Below the pieces are notes generated by a model that worked only from the letters and a program-made list of their open reading frames with translations, had not been told where the DNA came from and did no database searches. From Lingula anatina (lineage: Eukaryota > Brachiopoda > Lingulata > Lingulida > Lingulidae): 64,000 nt of DNA. The position numbers were made by a program, and so were the translations under genes. The stretch lies in the NCBI RefSeq assembly GCF_001039355.2, contig NW_019775669.1:873545-937544 (forward strand), written 5' to 3'. This document shows positions 12,107 to 26,300 of the stretch, in pieces; positions within the stretch are counted from its first letter, which is position 1; every line of letters begins with the position of its first letter.

Positions 12107-15100
12107 TTTTTTTCATTAAGGAGCGCTGTTAACATTGTGGAAGATCCTAAAGGTGACGTAACTGGACCCTCACAAGCCTCGGGATTAGAACAGAAATCTA
12201 ATGTCTTGTTTGAATCGATCTCGTCTTAATTTCATAGAATGAATGTGATGGGCACTGCGCGAGCACGTTGCCATATTGATCACAATATTGGCTTCGTTTA
12301 ATTCATATACTGCTATCTATATCTACTTTACACGGAGGAGTTGTTAGGATTGATAGGAATTTATTTGCAATTGCGGATAACATAAATGCTTTTTTTTTGC
12401 ATAGCCTCATAACTTACCACACAGTCAGTCTGCTAGCGTCCTAAATATTCCGTTTATTATTTTCCACTAAAGATATTTATCCTAGGAGACTGATTTTAAA
12501 TTTGAGCTTTTTTGTGATGGAAAAATGGCTTTCACCTGTTTACATGTGGGATTATCACATTATCGCGCGTTTATTAAGGCTTGAGTGAAATGACGATGAA
12601 GTACAATGGTCACCTGTCTACTTAAAAGTAAAGTTTTTTGTAGAAGCTGACGTCCATGAAAACAAAAAAATGAAATGGCATCAGAATTGGACAATGAAGA
12701 CTACGTTACAGTTTTTCTTAAAGATGAGCTATCTCAAAAGGAGACACGATCTGGAGTGAAGATGTGATTGCGTTAGATGAGCTGCCTTAGCGCAATGGAT
12801 AATGTATACCGGAGGCGTCGTCTCAATGTGCCGTGTAATAAATCACAGGATAAGGGCTGTATTGTCCCAAAAAGTAATGACACTAGATGCATGTATGGCA
12901 GAGTTTAACAGGTTGAATGTCACAGTTAGTGAGGAGAAAGCTGAGTCACCTATAACTAGGCATTTCAATTTGCTACGTTTATAATCTTGAATTACTTTTG
13001 TTTATTTCGTGAATACTTTTTAAAATGTAACCCCGAGCTTTTATATGGCGGTATCGAACTCTTAAAAGACTGACTCTGTGCCGCCATATTGTTAATCTAA
13101 AAAATTGATTTGGACTCTTGCTCGCTTGTATGAATGCTGTTCCCGAAAGGTATCCGCATATCGTATATCATGTCTATTTCTAAAAGACAAAATCAACTTT
13201 TGCCGCGGTTTTCAGCAATATGATGAATAAAAGACAACGTACGATGACTACCTTTGGTTATATTCGATTAACTGTGCGTGTGTGTGTAAAGTTTTGAAGT
13301 TGTCAACATCAGTGGTTGTATGCTTTATTTTTATATTTTTTCTCAAGGTGTCTTCCTTATTAAAGATATCCCATCAGCTGCTTTCTGCTCCAAATTAAAT
13401 ATTAATCATAGAAACAAATATTTTCCCACTTAAGAGTTATTGCTCGGTGCGTCTGTGCACTTAAATTTAAAGGGGTTTTAGTATTGTTACGGTCTGAATT
13501 GGACAAGATGAGTTGTTTAGCAGGATATGCAGGAATAATACACTAATATAATACACTAATAATACTATAATAATACTATAATATACAATAATTAAGACAT
13601 TTGCAAATAATGCCCAATCATAAGTCTGCTTCACATTTCTTGAAAGTTACAGATTCATCCAGGGATTTGATGAAATAGAATTTTTAAGTGTGTTAAGATT
13701 GTTAAAACAATCAAAATGAAAACAAATCCTGTTCGAATAAATGAGTCATTTTTACGAACGATTCATCGAGATTGAGGTACGGAATTTTGTAAATGCAATT
13801 ACCCTGCTAACTACAGTACGGCTCGCGCAATTTTAGGGGTTCCTGAATACAAATTTGAATCCAGATACTATAATTTGGTAGTCATGAATAAAAGAGCGAT
13901 GAAGGTCAGAAGTTAAGACAGGCTAATTCCTAACCGGTTGTCAAGATTGTGCCAGAATTTGAAGCTTCAAGGTCAAAACGTTGATGAAAGGGTATTTATG
14001 CATGTTTTTACCAAGCATGCCTACTGTCTTAACTATAAGTAACCAAATACGTCACCTAGGAGACGAAGGGCGATAATAGGCCATTACAACATCGGTATAT
14101 AATGATATGCATTTTTGCCACGAAACTTAAACACAAAATTATGAAAATTCTTCAGTTTGAGTTAATAGGATCATTTGGTACTGCGTGACGTCATACGAAA
14201 TTAGAAAACGTGCGCGAAGCGGTGTGAGGCGGGGTTAACTTATTGGCGTTTAGGGTGACATTCTGTGCGCCTGGTGTGTCGCAATAAAAAATGACACTCA
14301 GAAACATGGTAAATCCATACAAAAGGCTAATTCTACAGAAGTTTCAAACAGAAAAATTATACGAGGATAAATTATGTCAGCCTTTATCCGTTGCTGCAAA
14401 GCACTCACTTTAGTCTGTCATTATTTATGACCCCACTCCTATCTAAATCCTTAAAATAAAAAATAAAAATAAATAAATAATAATAATGATAATAATAATA
14501 ATAATAATAATAAATATATAAAAAAGAAAGGAAGGAAGAAAAAAAGAAAAAATATCGTTTGATTTACATTTAGTTACGAGACTATAGGTTATCTCGATTG
14601 ACCTCTATCCAGAACAAAATGATTAATCCAATGGTACCGAAAACTTGATAAAGGCATCTATATGTTGTGTGATGAGGTATGGCAATATTTCTATCTCGTT
14701 TAAATAACAGGCGATCTGAAGTTGACGCATACTCAGCGTATCAAACGTCTGGAATTGTTCAGGTTGCGATATTTTACGCAATTCGTAATTAAACTGAAAT
14801 TTTCATCAAATTAACACCAACTTAAGTTTAGTTTGTGTGTATTATATTCAAAATCTAGTGTGGGCAATGATGGAAGTGAAGCATTTGAAAGACCGGAAGA
14901 CGGGGTCAAGTGAGCACGTCGTCATGCAGCAATATCAAGTACCTCTTTCTGTCAATTTTAATGTTTTTCAAGTGCTTTTTAATGGTTACCATGTAGTTGA
15001 TTAATAACTTAGCATTTTCAAAGGTCTCCTTTCCTTTCCGTCCCTGACTTAATTCCCCCAAAGTCACTCAAAAACTGTTGTTCAGTCCAACTTTGAATCA

Positions 15101-15933
15101 AAATCAACACATTATGCAAATTCCGTTTTCTTTTTTCTTTTTTTATTTTATCGATGTCGTTGTTTCATAGGTGCTTGTGTTTAGAAGATAAAACAAGCAT
15201 CACAAAGAACACCAGTCGATCATTCGGTCATGAAGTTGTTCATATTTTGGAACTGTTGAAGTAGATCCGGACAGCACTGATCGTCTTGATTTGAAGGATT
15301 TCTCTCTCTATTTCAGTGCAACGTGGTAATGAAGGTGCGTTAAATATGTCGGTACCCCTATGCGAAAAAGAAATCGATGGATGAATAAATTACTAACAAA
15401 TCTTATAAATTGGCAAATGAGTAAATTTATAAATGAACATTAAACAACTATGTTTCTGTGTCTCTAAAATTGAGCTCTTCATGATTAGAATAGTATGTTC
15501 CAGTAGGTCTACCGGTTCGCGCACGGAGAGCTGTCCTTTTTTTTCTATAATACTGTTAAAGCCAAAGTCTACTGTGCCAAGGATCTTTGTGATTTTTTTC
15601 TCTAATATTATTTCACATTTTTGTCCTATTACTTGTATACTTTTTAAGTTGTCCGTAGCTTTGTTCAATATGAAATGGAGGAGAATAACCACTGACTGCC
15701 ATATCAAGAGAAGAAAGTTTTTGTACAGTATTAAGCAGTAGTGTAGTAAAAATATTAATTTAATTTGCTCATTTCTTTCTTATCTGTGGACTGTTTCAAT
15801 TTTATTTATACCACAATTTTTCTCTATATCGGTTACGGTTACGGGTTTTACATACCACCGCTTTATTCCTTCCATTTATCCTAAAGCTAAACGCTTTCAC
15901 ATTAATTCATGATTCATATATTCCAACATAAGT

Positions 15934-15984
<51 letters not shown>

Positions 15985-17392
15985 TTAGTGCGCTCAGCAA
16001 GAAACCTGCCTATAAGCGAAAAATTTCAAACATTTCAAACATTTCCTTGGTTAGAAATGCACGATATACCCAACTTTTTTTACAGTTTATGTACTATAAA
16101 TTTAATACTTCTTAGATAAGTAATCATTATATAGACGATAAGTCTTTTTTGCAGTTAGATTTGATAAGTCAAAAAATGTTGATAAGCGAAGCAGAATGGT
16201 AAACAAAGCAGCTATGACACATTTTGTAAAGGCCCGTCCACTTTCTTGGAATATACTTTATTTACAGAACCTTAATATACAGCATATGAAGTTCTCTGCA
16301 AAATTCATTGCTCACTTTTAAAAACGCTAAATATTATTTACAGTGAACCGTCAGATTCCAGTATAGGTGCTTTGTCTAAAATTGAAAATTCATGACCACA
16401 TGTGAAACAATGAGCGCATGCCAGATACTAAAGTAGCCAATATTAACCATATTTTGATCGGAACATTTTCTACATATGATTTTCCTAGAATGCATGGTTT
16501 TGTTCGAATTCATTGTTCGAGTTAGTTTTTCTCTGTGATAATGATCTGCTTTCTGTTGAATGAAATTGACAGATTGCTCAATGGAAACTCGAGTACTCTG
16601 GAAAATATAATTTAGCCCCTAATATAGATTAAATGAGAATGGAACTTTGTTCTAAAAATCACCCCATAAGACACCGACTTTCTTGTATATCACTTAAACT
16701 GCTACATCTAACCTAAATGCTATGGGTCAACGTTGTCAGAAAATTAATAAAAGTACGGTGAATCATGAAACAAAATGTGCTAATGCTGTCGTAATTCTCA
16801 GGATGTGAAAAATGGTAGCACCAACATAGATTGCTAAATACCAAGAAATACCAAGAAAGGAAAGTTTGCAAGCCAACCAATGAAATAGGCGCAGGATTGT
16901 TTGTGAATCGTAATAATATGTGTTGACCGATTACAGCATAATATTTCGGATAATTTCTTATTGAATATGTAATATCAATTTCAATCCTTAAAATAAAATA
17001 AAATAAAATAGATAAATAAGCGGCCTTGATTTAGCAAATTTCGAACAATTTTCGAACAATATTCTGTTTGCTGGCTTTCTTCGTGTAGATGATGATGTGA
17101 ATGTTTGTGGTAGTTTAGGATGGAGAATGCAATCAAATGCTGAAGCTAAAAAACGATAATCCAAAATAATCGGACCATATTCAGCAAATTCGATATCGTA
17201 ATTAGTTAAGAACGACAAAAATCACTAAAAAATAAATTTTGTGAACGTAATAAATAAAACTGGTTAACTTTGGTTGTAAATATTGAATATGCTGTAGATC
17301 CTTGAACGCCCCCAAAATATACTAGACAAGCAGACTATTCTGTCAACAACTCAGTCCTCAAGTGCACGTTTATCTTTCACCACTTCCTATTT
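12107..17392. other. Intergenic; simple repeats, no supported gene
   Basis: Contains an AAT-rich simple repeat (about 14458-14520), a pure (AT)n run (about 15937-15981) and an AAAATA run (16986-17006). I see no exon with family similarity. The overlapping ORFs on both strands at 15393-15741 are shadows of each other and look like chance. Confidence 0.5.
15937..15981. repeat. (AT)n microsatellite
   Basis: Uninterrupted TA dinucleotides over about 45 bp. Similar long (AT)n runs occur at about 31463-31513 and 50650-50710. Confidence 0.95.
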
Positions 17393-20300
17393 TCATCGTC
17401 CTTCGTATGCACAGGCGTAATAGTGAGTAGGTCCCCGGTAAAATCCGTTCATTCCCGACGGATAACTCGGGTAATTTAGATTCCTAGAATGCCTGGCTTT
17501 TGCCATGCTCATATAGTCCGGGCTCCCGTATGAGTGGTAGGAGTAACCGCCATCAGAGAAAGAAGACCCCGTCGACAGCTGGGGAGCAGCCACGGAACAC
17601 TGTTCGGGAAAACTGACCGGGAGCATTACCCCGTGCGCTGACTGGAGGGGGCTACCGTTCAACATGTCCGTTGATTTTAAAGAGTCCGATTCTACATTTA
17701 ACCCGTTTTGTGCGTTGTTTTCGTTTTCTTCGTCTTCTGTAATTAAAGGTGGATCAGCTGATTAAAGCCTACAAAACGTTTGATACATGTCTAGCTATGC
17801 GTTATTTGTAATGCGGGCAATTGGGTAAATTATGCTCCAGTAAATTGTAAGATAAAGCAACATTGAAATATTTTGTAAAATAAATTTTTTTAAAATCATT
17901 TATTGCTAGATTCAATTTACTTTATATTTCCTTAGCTGAAAGACTTTGTCTACGTATTTTACCATTTCCGTTCATGCAGGAAAAAATCACTAAAGCGGGA
18001 AACAATGGCATCCGGTATGTAGCACCAGTATGTTTCACATACTCTCTCAAACATCTCTCTAGCATTAATGAAATATATTGACTTCTTAATTTTCAGCCTT
18101 TGGTTTTTTATCACCACGAGATTTTATTTTTCAAATTCATTCGATTAAGAGAGAGAGAAAGAGAGAGGGAGAAATAAATAAGTTAACCTTTATGTTCTTG
18201 TAGTTTCAGTGAGTTTTTCCGCCTCCCCGGTATTCTGACTAATTGCATGGAGCTAGGCCGCGTGTGGTTTCTCTGCCTGCTGCAGATGGCAGGGTGGTTC
18301 ACGTTTGTGATGGACTCGATGACACTGAAACGGAACAAATTGACTATTCTCACTTTCAGATCTTTGATGTGCGCGTTAGAACATTAGGGGGTTAAAAGTC
18401 ACAACAGAAGAATCACAAACGCTCGAAGCGTTTCTTAGATACCAAGCAAGGTTGCATCTGAAATACATGGTTAAGTTCTAGTTTAAAGTTCGCAATGACA
18501 GTATGTGTACCGTTACAAGTGGGGGAAAAACTTACCAGTCGTCTGCTTCTGCGTCTCGAAAACCTTTTGCGAAGGGGTTGCTGGCTATTTTTAATTGGGT
18601 AATCTGGAAATATAATTTTCAGACAAAAATTAACGAGCTGCATTTCCAGAACACCATCGCGTTTTAATAATTCTGGTGTAATTTCATCCGTTATTTTGCA
18701 GCTCCGACGGTGGCCAGAAAAAACATTGTTAATGTAATCCGACTTTCCAGTTTATACAACTCTGCGTTAATAGGGAGCGACTCGTGGTGCCTTTTCACCT
18801 TTTTCAGTTTCGTATATCTCCACGCATCAACTACCAGGCTTCTTAAATGTCAAGCTACAGCTGAATCCGTTCATTATTTAATCTCTGTCACTCACTCTCT
18901 AATTACCAAAGGTTCTTACCAGCCCGGGAAATCTTAGTCTTAATTAACTTTGATAGGGGAACTAACGATCACCTTTGTCTCAATTCACCCCGATAGTTTA
19001 CAGAACCCCGCATAAATAAAAAAAACTCCTAGCCAGAGTCTGTTCAGCACTGGATTAGTGTAAATTGTGAAGAAAGGGTTAGTGGACAAATCAGTCGTAG
19101 ACTAGTGGTCAGGTTTAGAGAACCGGTGCCTAATCTTCGTTCAATGAAAAGAAACCAAATTTTACTTTTACCACTTTTTCTCGGTCACCACTGTTCTACT
19201 GCCTTATGTTTTGGCAGTGATTTGATATAGCTATTCATAATAGAAGAATAGGCATTTCCATGCTTACTGAAGGCATTTCATTAAATTGTAAATATTTTAA
19301 GAACTAGTAAATATATTTCATTTTCTAGATAAATGTAAATCAGTAAATAAATCCGTTTTTCTGAAAAAACAAAAACGCATACTGATTTTTGTTTTGTGTA
19401 CACCTTTGCTATTTTTCTGTGCTTTTACGCATCTTTAAATTTCATAGTGCACGAACAATTTACAAGAATAACATCACTGGACACTATCGTAAAAATAACA
19501 ATTAACTATGAAGAAAAAACATTCAAATTCTTACCCTGTGATTTTGATATGCTGTTACTGCTGTGAATTTTGTTTCTATGAAAACAAACGTTTTGTAGGT
19601 CTGACATTGTGATACGTCCTCCGCTTTGGGGTTCACGTAGATCACGTGAAAACGAGGTTGGAATTTGTGCATTGAATTCAGGATTATCTAGAGGGAGAAA
19701 AACAAAACAGTATCACATGTACATAGATAAAAAAAATTGGCAAGGGTATTTTAAATACCAAATGTCAATGGTAAAGATTAGAAGATTATGAGAATCTTTG
19801 CCATTTTCATCGAAAAAAGCAACCATTACATCCAAGTGTCTAGCATGGCTTCAGCCATTTCCCCACCTAACAGATGTAACTTATAACTTGAATTAATTCG
19901 CGGTTTAAATGATTATAAACCACTATACATCATTACTTTAAAATATTAAACTTGAGTTTTTCAAAAAATGAATTTATAAATCTAAGAAGAGGATCACACT
20001 ACCCTGGAAATGTACATGACTTTTATTCTATATGAATATGTATCTAAATACATGTGTAATGCACTATTCTTATACACACTTGTAAACATTAACAAGATCA
20101 TTGGAATAGTTCCGATGTTTTCTCTTCTGTCTTTTTTTCTCATAGATTGTGAGCGAAACACATCCTTTAAAATTATTCCATATGATTTCCTTGATTTATT
20201 CAGCATTCCTTACAACTCAAGGATAAACATTACATACTAATGTTTATTTTTAAATATATGTCATTCAGATATCTTTTTTTTTCTCTAACTTTTTCTAACT

Positions 20301-23300
20301 AAAACTGCATTTTCAAATCATCTCCCGCATTTCTGTTTTACAAAAACTTACGTGTCCGTTCTCGTCCATTAGATTATTGGTCAGCTTCAACTTGTCGAAG
20401 GACACCACTTGTTTCATCCACTGTGCCCCCTTGGCCGGAGAGTCCGGGTGGACGTGTATGCGGCCGGGCATGTGGGGGTCAGCCTTACTGGCCACCACCC
20501 AGCTGGACGTATGGAAGGAGTAGCGGTAGCGCTTGTCATCGCACGGGATAAAGTCCATCACTAACATGTAGTCCGACATAGGGTCCAGCCCGAAAAGACG
20601 TACTTGAAACGTGGGGAACATGCGCCTGTGGATGAAATTTTTCTTTAGATTATCACCGTGAATTAATTAAAATCTGACCTGATCTAATTTTGTTTTTAAC
20701 ACTTAGAGAATGCTTTGAAAATAGAGTATGTTAAGAACGGTCAATAATTCAAGTGCTAAAGATCTTTCATCAAATGTAAAGATCCTTAATCTAATGTAAT
20801 AGCTGACAAAATAAATCCCAAAATGGAATTTAACATGGCTCTCTTAGATGTGTACTATACTTAAATTAAAAGAATGCCTAGCGCATGGATTAAATGGAAA
20901 AATGACCTTTGGTAAAATACCTGAGGTTATGTTACATTTACAAATACTAAACCATATACTGATAAAATTGTAACATGGCAAGTTTTTGAAAACAGAAGGT
21001 GCCTGACAACCACAGTTTAATCGTCTGAACGAAATGCGAGTGATCTAGCAAAATGTTGATAAAATAGAATAAACTGGGGATCATCTTCAAAATAAATTTG
21101 GCTTGCTTTGCTTTTTACCTGTCTGAAATAACTATCCTCTCTTTCGTAATATTTGCTTTGAAACCACCCAAATATGCAATTGTGTTCTTGATAATGTTCA
21201 AAATTTCATCACCCACCGCTATAATTTATACGAAGAGAAATATCTCAACCGTTACTCATAATCTAACTGTGACTCGAAGTTAAAAGCAAAGACTGTACAT
21301 CGGCGTGAAATGTTAACACAATGAATGTCGCTGTATTTCGGGCTGTACCTAGTTGTACTTGTTTTAATAATTATATTAATAATGTTTCAAACCTAAGTTA
21401 AAAAGTGTATTCTGACCAAATTTTAATCAACGTTCCACTTCCTTCATAATTATCACATGATAAACTTTAGATCTATATCATTATTCCGACTGAAACGTTG
21501 TATCATAGGTTTGATTATGACGATTTTTTAACGTAAAAATGCAGATCCTGATGTCAGCTGCGACTGGTGACAAATACAACTCGTTAAGAGGGCTAAGTGG
21601 CTTTATTTGATATGATTATATGCTTTTCGGACTTTTCCGGTTCTTTGGCAAATTACTTTTTCTTCTTAAACTTAATCTTCTTGGCCAGTTGTGCTAAAAA
21701 ATTAAGTCGAACGGTGATCTTTATTTCAGCATTGGAGACATTTAAGACTTAAAAGTTTCATCAGTGGTAATATGTCTTTTTTTTTTTTTTTTTTTTTTTT
21801 ACAAAAAGTACGACATGGCTTACGTTAATTATTTAAAAATAATAGACTAAAACACACATATTTTATATAAAAATAGACCAAAATTCCGTCTTCAAATTTA
21901 AGACAAACCTACTTCAGTTATACTGTGAAATTTAGCCTAGACTCTAAATTCTCAGCAAAAGTGTAGCTTAAGCTTTCTCAAGCGTGTCATTAAATAGACG
22001 GCTTCATAAAAGAATTTTTAGTCAAAACCTTTAGGCTAATTTTTTTGGCTTACTTTTACTCAATTCAAAATCGTAGTATTTCATTGAAATAGTGCGCCTA
22101 ATTTATAAGAGAAATAAATGATCAATAGAGAATTTACTTTTATTGACGACTGTGGATTTCTCTTGGATCAAACTACGCTAAAATTTTACGTCTTAAAATT
22201 ATGAAATTAAGACCAATTTAAGGCCTTAAGTTCTTTGGCCCCTTACTTCATGTGCTGAGGAGACTTCAATTCAATTCAAGCCCAATCATATGTCATAATA
22301 AAAAGCTTTTAATTTTTTTGAAATCCTCAGTCATTATAAGACCTAACGTGTAAAAATCAGTATTCTATATCCAAGCATCCTCCGAAGGAAAGCTTTAAAC
22401 TATTGACATACCAGATGGTACTCAATAATATATATCTGTCAATAAAATTAACAAGGTAAATATTTTGACAAATATAATATATATTAAAGGATTGATGAGC
22501 CAACTGTTTGCATCATAGTTCCGACATTTTAGTGCCCAGACATCACTTATTTAAGCTAGGGTTGCATTTAAATCAATTAAAACAAAGAGCTGCAATTGTG
22601 GGACTATTAATTTTAATTATTGTCTTAATTGTACTTCATTGCTTAAAAACGAAAAAAAACTTACGGTGCATATTGTAACATAACTTTTTCATACATGTTC
22701 AGTTCTCCATTCAATTTTACTCTAACTCCCATGTAAGCATCTTGCGCATTTACTTACAACCTAAAATAATGTCAGCATGCACATACAACGTTGATTTTTC
22801 TGTTAAGTGGACATTTTCGCTTTATTTGCACTCTCCAAAAAGTTTTCATGAATTTCCTGGCAAGCAGGTTTTTACAATCTGTATCATAAACGAATGACAA
22901 TCACAAACAGCTAACTGTGTTGTCTTGCATGTACTGTAGTTTTTATTCCTAATGACAAATCACAGTGAATATCTGCTGGTTTAACATCACATTTCATAAC
23001 ACACAAGCCCAATTCTTTCGAATGGATATTTCGATAATTGGTCATCATTTAGTGAAATAGAAAACAAGTGCTAATAGACCGTCAGTTTTAAAATATTTTC
23101 GACTTCAAAGGGGAGGTTAGTCAAACTTAATGGGCATATATTTCCCAATGTTTTTATCCCACGTGCGGTCTTATCACCCTGTTTTTCACAGTCATTAATT
23201 GAAAAGGTCAGTTAGTCATTGAAATTTGTGAAAGTATAGCTTTACACTGACTTTAAACCCCCTTTTTCCGACTGTAAAAAAGTCAAGAGAATAACCCAAC

Positions 23301-26300
23301 CCGAGACATTCAAGTTTCAGCGGCTACGATTGGATTATTTTGGGTATGACATTATTTATAATTTTTCGTTAGGTCAGACGTATTAATAAATCGTTCTCCC
23401 AGCTTAGATGTAACGACTTACTTTGAAAAAAAGCCTTAAAAGGGCAATTTATGTCAAGTACTGCGGTTATCACAGATGCATCAAGCGCGGACGCTGATAC
23501 AATGCACATTTAAGGGTGAAGTGCAATTTTTTCTTCTGATATCTTGAAAATCGAGAGCGCAAAAAAGCATTCTGTAACTTGAGGCACAATACAACATTGA
23601 CTGTGTAATGAAATAAATAGTCACAAGAAGTCATCAGTTTCAAACAAAATTTCCTTGGTTGGGGAGTATTGGAGATGTAATTTGATTTCTCATTCTGCAA
23701 GGTTTATAAACACACCAGCAGGCAAAACAGATCATTTGCCCCGCAGAGTTTATATACTGCCCATTCCTGGGTGCTATCCGTTGCTCACAACAGTAACAAA
23801 GCAAACATAGATTTATACCTAAGAACTTTAAAAACCATTCTTCACTTGCTATTGTTGAATTTGATGTAAGGATTTTAGTTTGCTTTTTCTCTTTTTTTCT
23901 TCCTTTTGACATTTTTCTTCTTTTGCTTCCTTCTCAAAGTTCTTCTCAAAACGATCCTTTTGACGTTTGGCCCTTACTTCTCTCCCGCGAAAAAAAAACC
24001 CAACCTTATCAAACTGACGAAGCAGGTGCTATCAAAAATAAACGAACTCTACATCTGAAACATCAAGCGCATCGTATTTTAGAAAGTCTATGTACCGAAA
24101 ATACCACCAAGGTTGAGAAGCCCTCTTCCAGCCCATTCGGCAACTCATTTGTTTCAATTATTATGGGCCCATATATCACACGGCAACCTGTTAAAGTCAA
24201 CTCAAGCATCACAACAAGGGACGCAAACGGCCAAAGATGCAAACTGGAGGGCAAGATAGATGGGAGCGCTCATACACACCTTGACAATAAAGATAAATAT
24301 TTTGCTTGGGTTTTTTATCGAATGTTTACGTTACGAAAATATTGCTTGGTTATGTTTGGATTTCCAATGTATCTATTTTGAGTCCGCTTCACGCCTCGTT
24401 TTACGAAGAACGAAAAGAAAGTTGATCTGATTTTTTTATAGCTTTTTTTGTCTCATGCTTTTTTACTTGCGTTGTTATCAAATATATCCATTTCATCAGA
24501 TATTTTAGCTTCGTTTTATTCATTTTTGTTCTTATTCTTATTATCATTTCGCTCAAAAATCGTCTTATGAATAACGTATAGTCATATTTTTTCATATTTT
24601 AGCTTCGACCAAATCTCGATCAAGGGGAGAATCGGGGTACAGTGCATCAAAACATACAGAGAGTTGAAAATTCTAAAAAATAAATATGAATTGTATTACG
24701 CCTCAGTATAACAGATTGGTATCACAGCTGATAATGCTTCTGATTTCTTTATAAGAGTGAAAAAACAGGAAAAGATAACGCAGTTAATGAACACTACTCC
24801 ATGCGAATCTATCAACATACATGTATGTGTCTGGGGGTAGCTTACTTTCCATCGAACCTTAGCGGATAAAGTGCTTTCTATTCATAAAAAAAGTTAACTA
24901 AGATCTTTAAAAAACACAATCCCCTTTACGGCCTACTTGGGACAGATAGACAGTAACATCTGTTCACATTTTGCCGTGCTACAATCTGGGGCCAGGCGCG
25001 GTTCGTGCAGTATGCCTCATTTGTTTATATTTCTAAAATCCCCAGAGAGATACACCTGCATATAGCAAAATTCATACAATACCAGGACGGCCCAAACGTT
25101 ACCGCGTGCGCAACCCGATCGGTTTCTTTGTACAACTGATATGCATATATATATTTCTGCGGTCTGGAACTCGGCGGAGAGGGGCTTTGTTGCAAAAGCC
25201 ATTAGAACCAATTTATTTACGAATCGGTGGGTGGCACAGTCGTATTATTCAAGATATTATATGTCGTGTTTTTATTTTATTTCTACGAAGTTTAAACCTT
25301 GGAATGTGTCATATGTCATTTTCATGACTTGGCAAGTTGGCAGACTCGTGTGAAGGGTGCTCTGCTAAAAATGATTTCTGGACTTTTAAACTGCGGATGA
25401 AACGAGATATGATGCGAGATTGGGGCTGATTTTTTTAAGTTCACTAAAGACAATATGCCGTAAAAAAGATAATCAGGCAGGCAATATGAGTCTTTCGTGC
25501 TTACGCATAACAGCGATGAAAAGTTATCATAAGACTTAAAAACTGACATAATTTGGCGATGTTTACAAATTAAGCTATGAAATGAATAGAAAACAAAAAA
25601 TAGATATTGCATAAAATACTTGATGTTAACAGTCACCGTGCTATGTCCCACTTACAAAAACAGCTGTCTCTTTTATTCTAGAAGGAAGCATGTAACTACG
25701 GCAAATTCAGCGAGACTTTGTACCTTTCTTTTCTAATTCTTATTTCTAATATACGTATACATTTTTAACAGATTTATGATAATTTTCTTCACTAGACTTG
25801 TTTTATTTCTCAATGATTCATCATAGAAACGAAAGAAAAAACATTTAGTCGGATCAAGCGACCTGACGGTGAATTAGTGATTATTTCCGACTGTATAAGC
25901 ATTTTAAAATAACTGAACAATGTCACATAAAAAAGTTTTGATATAGATTTAAAATTTTGGCTTACATTCTCTACAACAGAAAAGTGTACCGCTGAACACA
26001 TGTTAAGCTATATACAGAGGGCGCCTGACATTTCCCCCAACTCTACGCTGTCAAAGCTCACCTGCCCGCCTTGGTGACGATCATTTCCGTGCCCAATTCG
26101 TCAAACTCTCGCCACAGCTGTCGCATCTCCAGATCCGAGGTGACGTGGATCAGCTTCGGGTGGAGGGGTTTATGATTATTCTCCAAGCGTACCACTACCG
26201 GATCGACCCCGGTTTCCTGTTTTAGCGGCGACAGGGCATCGGCGTGCTTGCCGTTTTCTTCTGTGGTCGTGGACGTGCTTGTCATCGAGAGATCGGAGTC

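Noticed and set aside
12781-12850. A tRNA-like stretch (GCCTTAGCGCAATGGATAA) resembling an A box
   Set aside because: No matching B box, anticodon arm or acceptor stem could be folded. At most it is a decayed tRNA-derived fragment.
23640-24381. Overlapping ORFs on both strands (90 and 152 codons) in Tbx1/10 intron 2
   Set aside because: No domain, no splice context and opposite-strand overlap; intronic position in a complete gene model.
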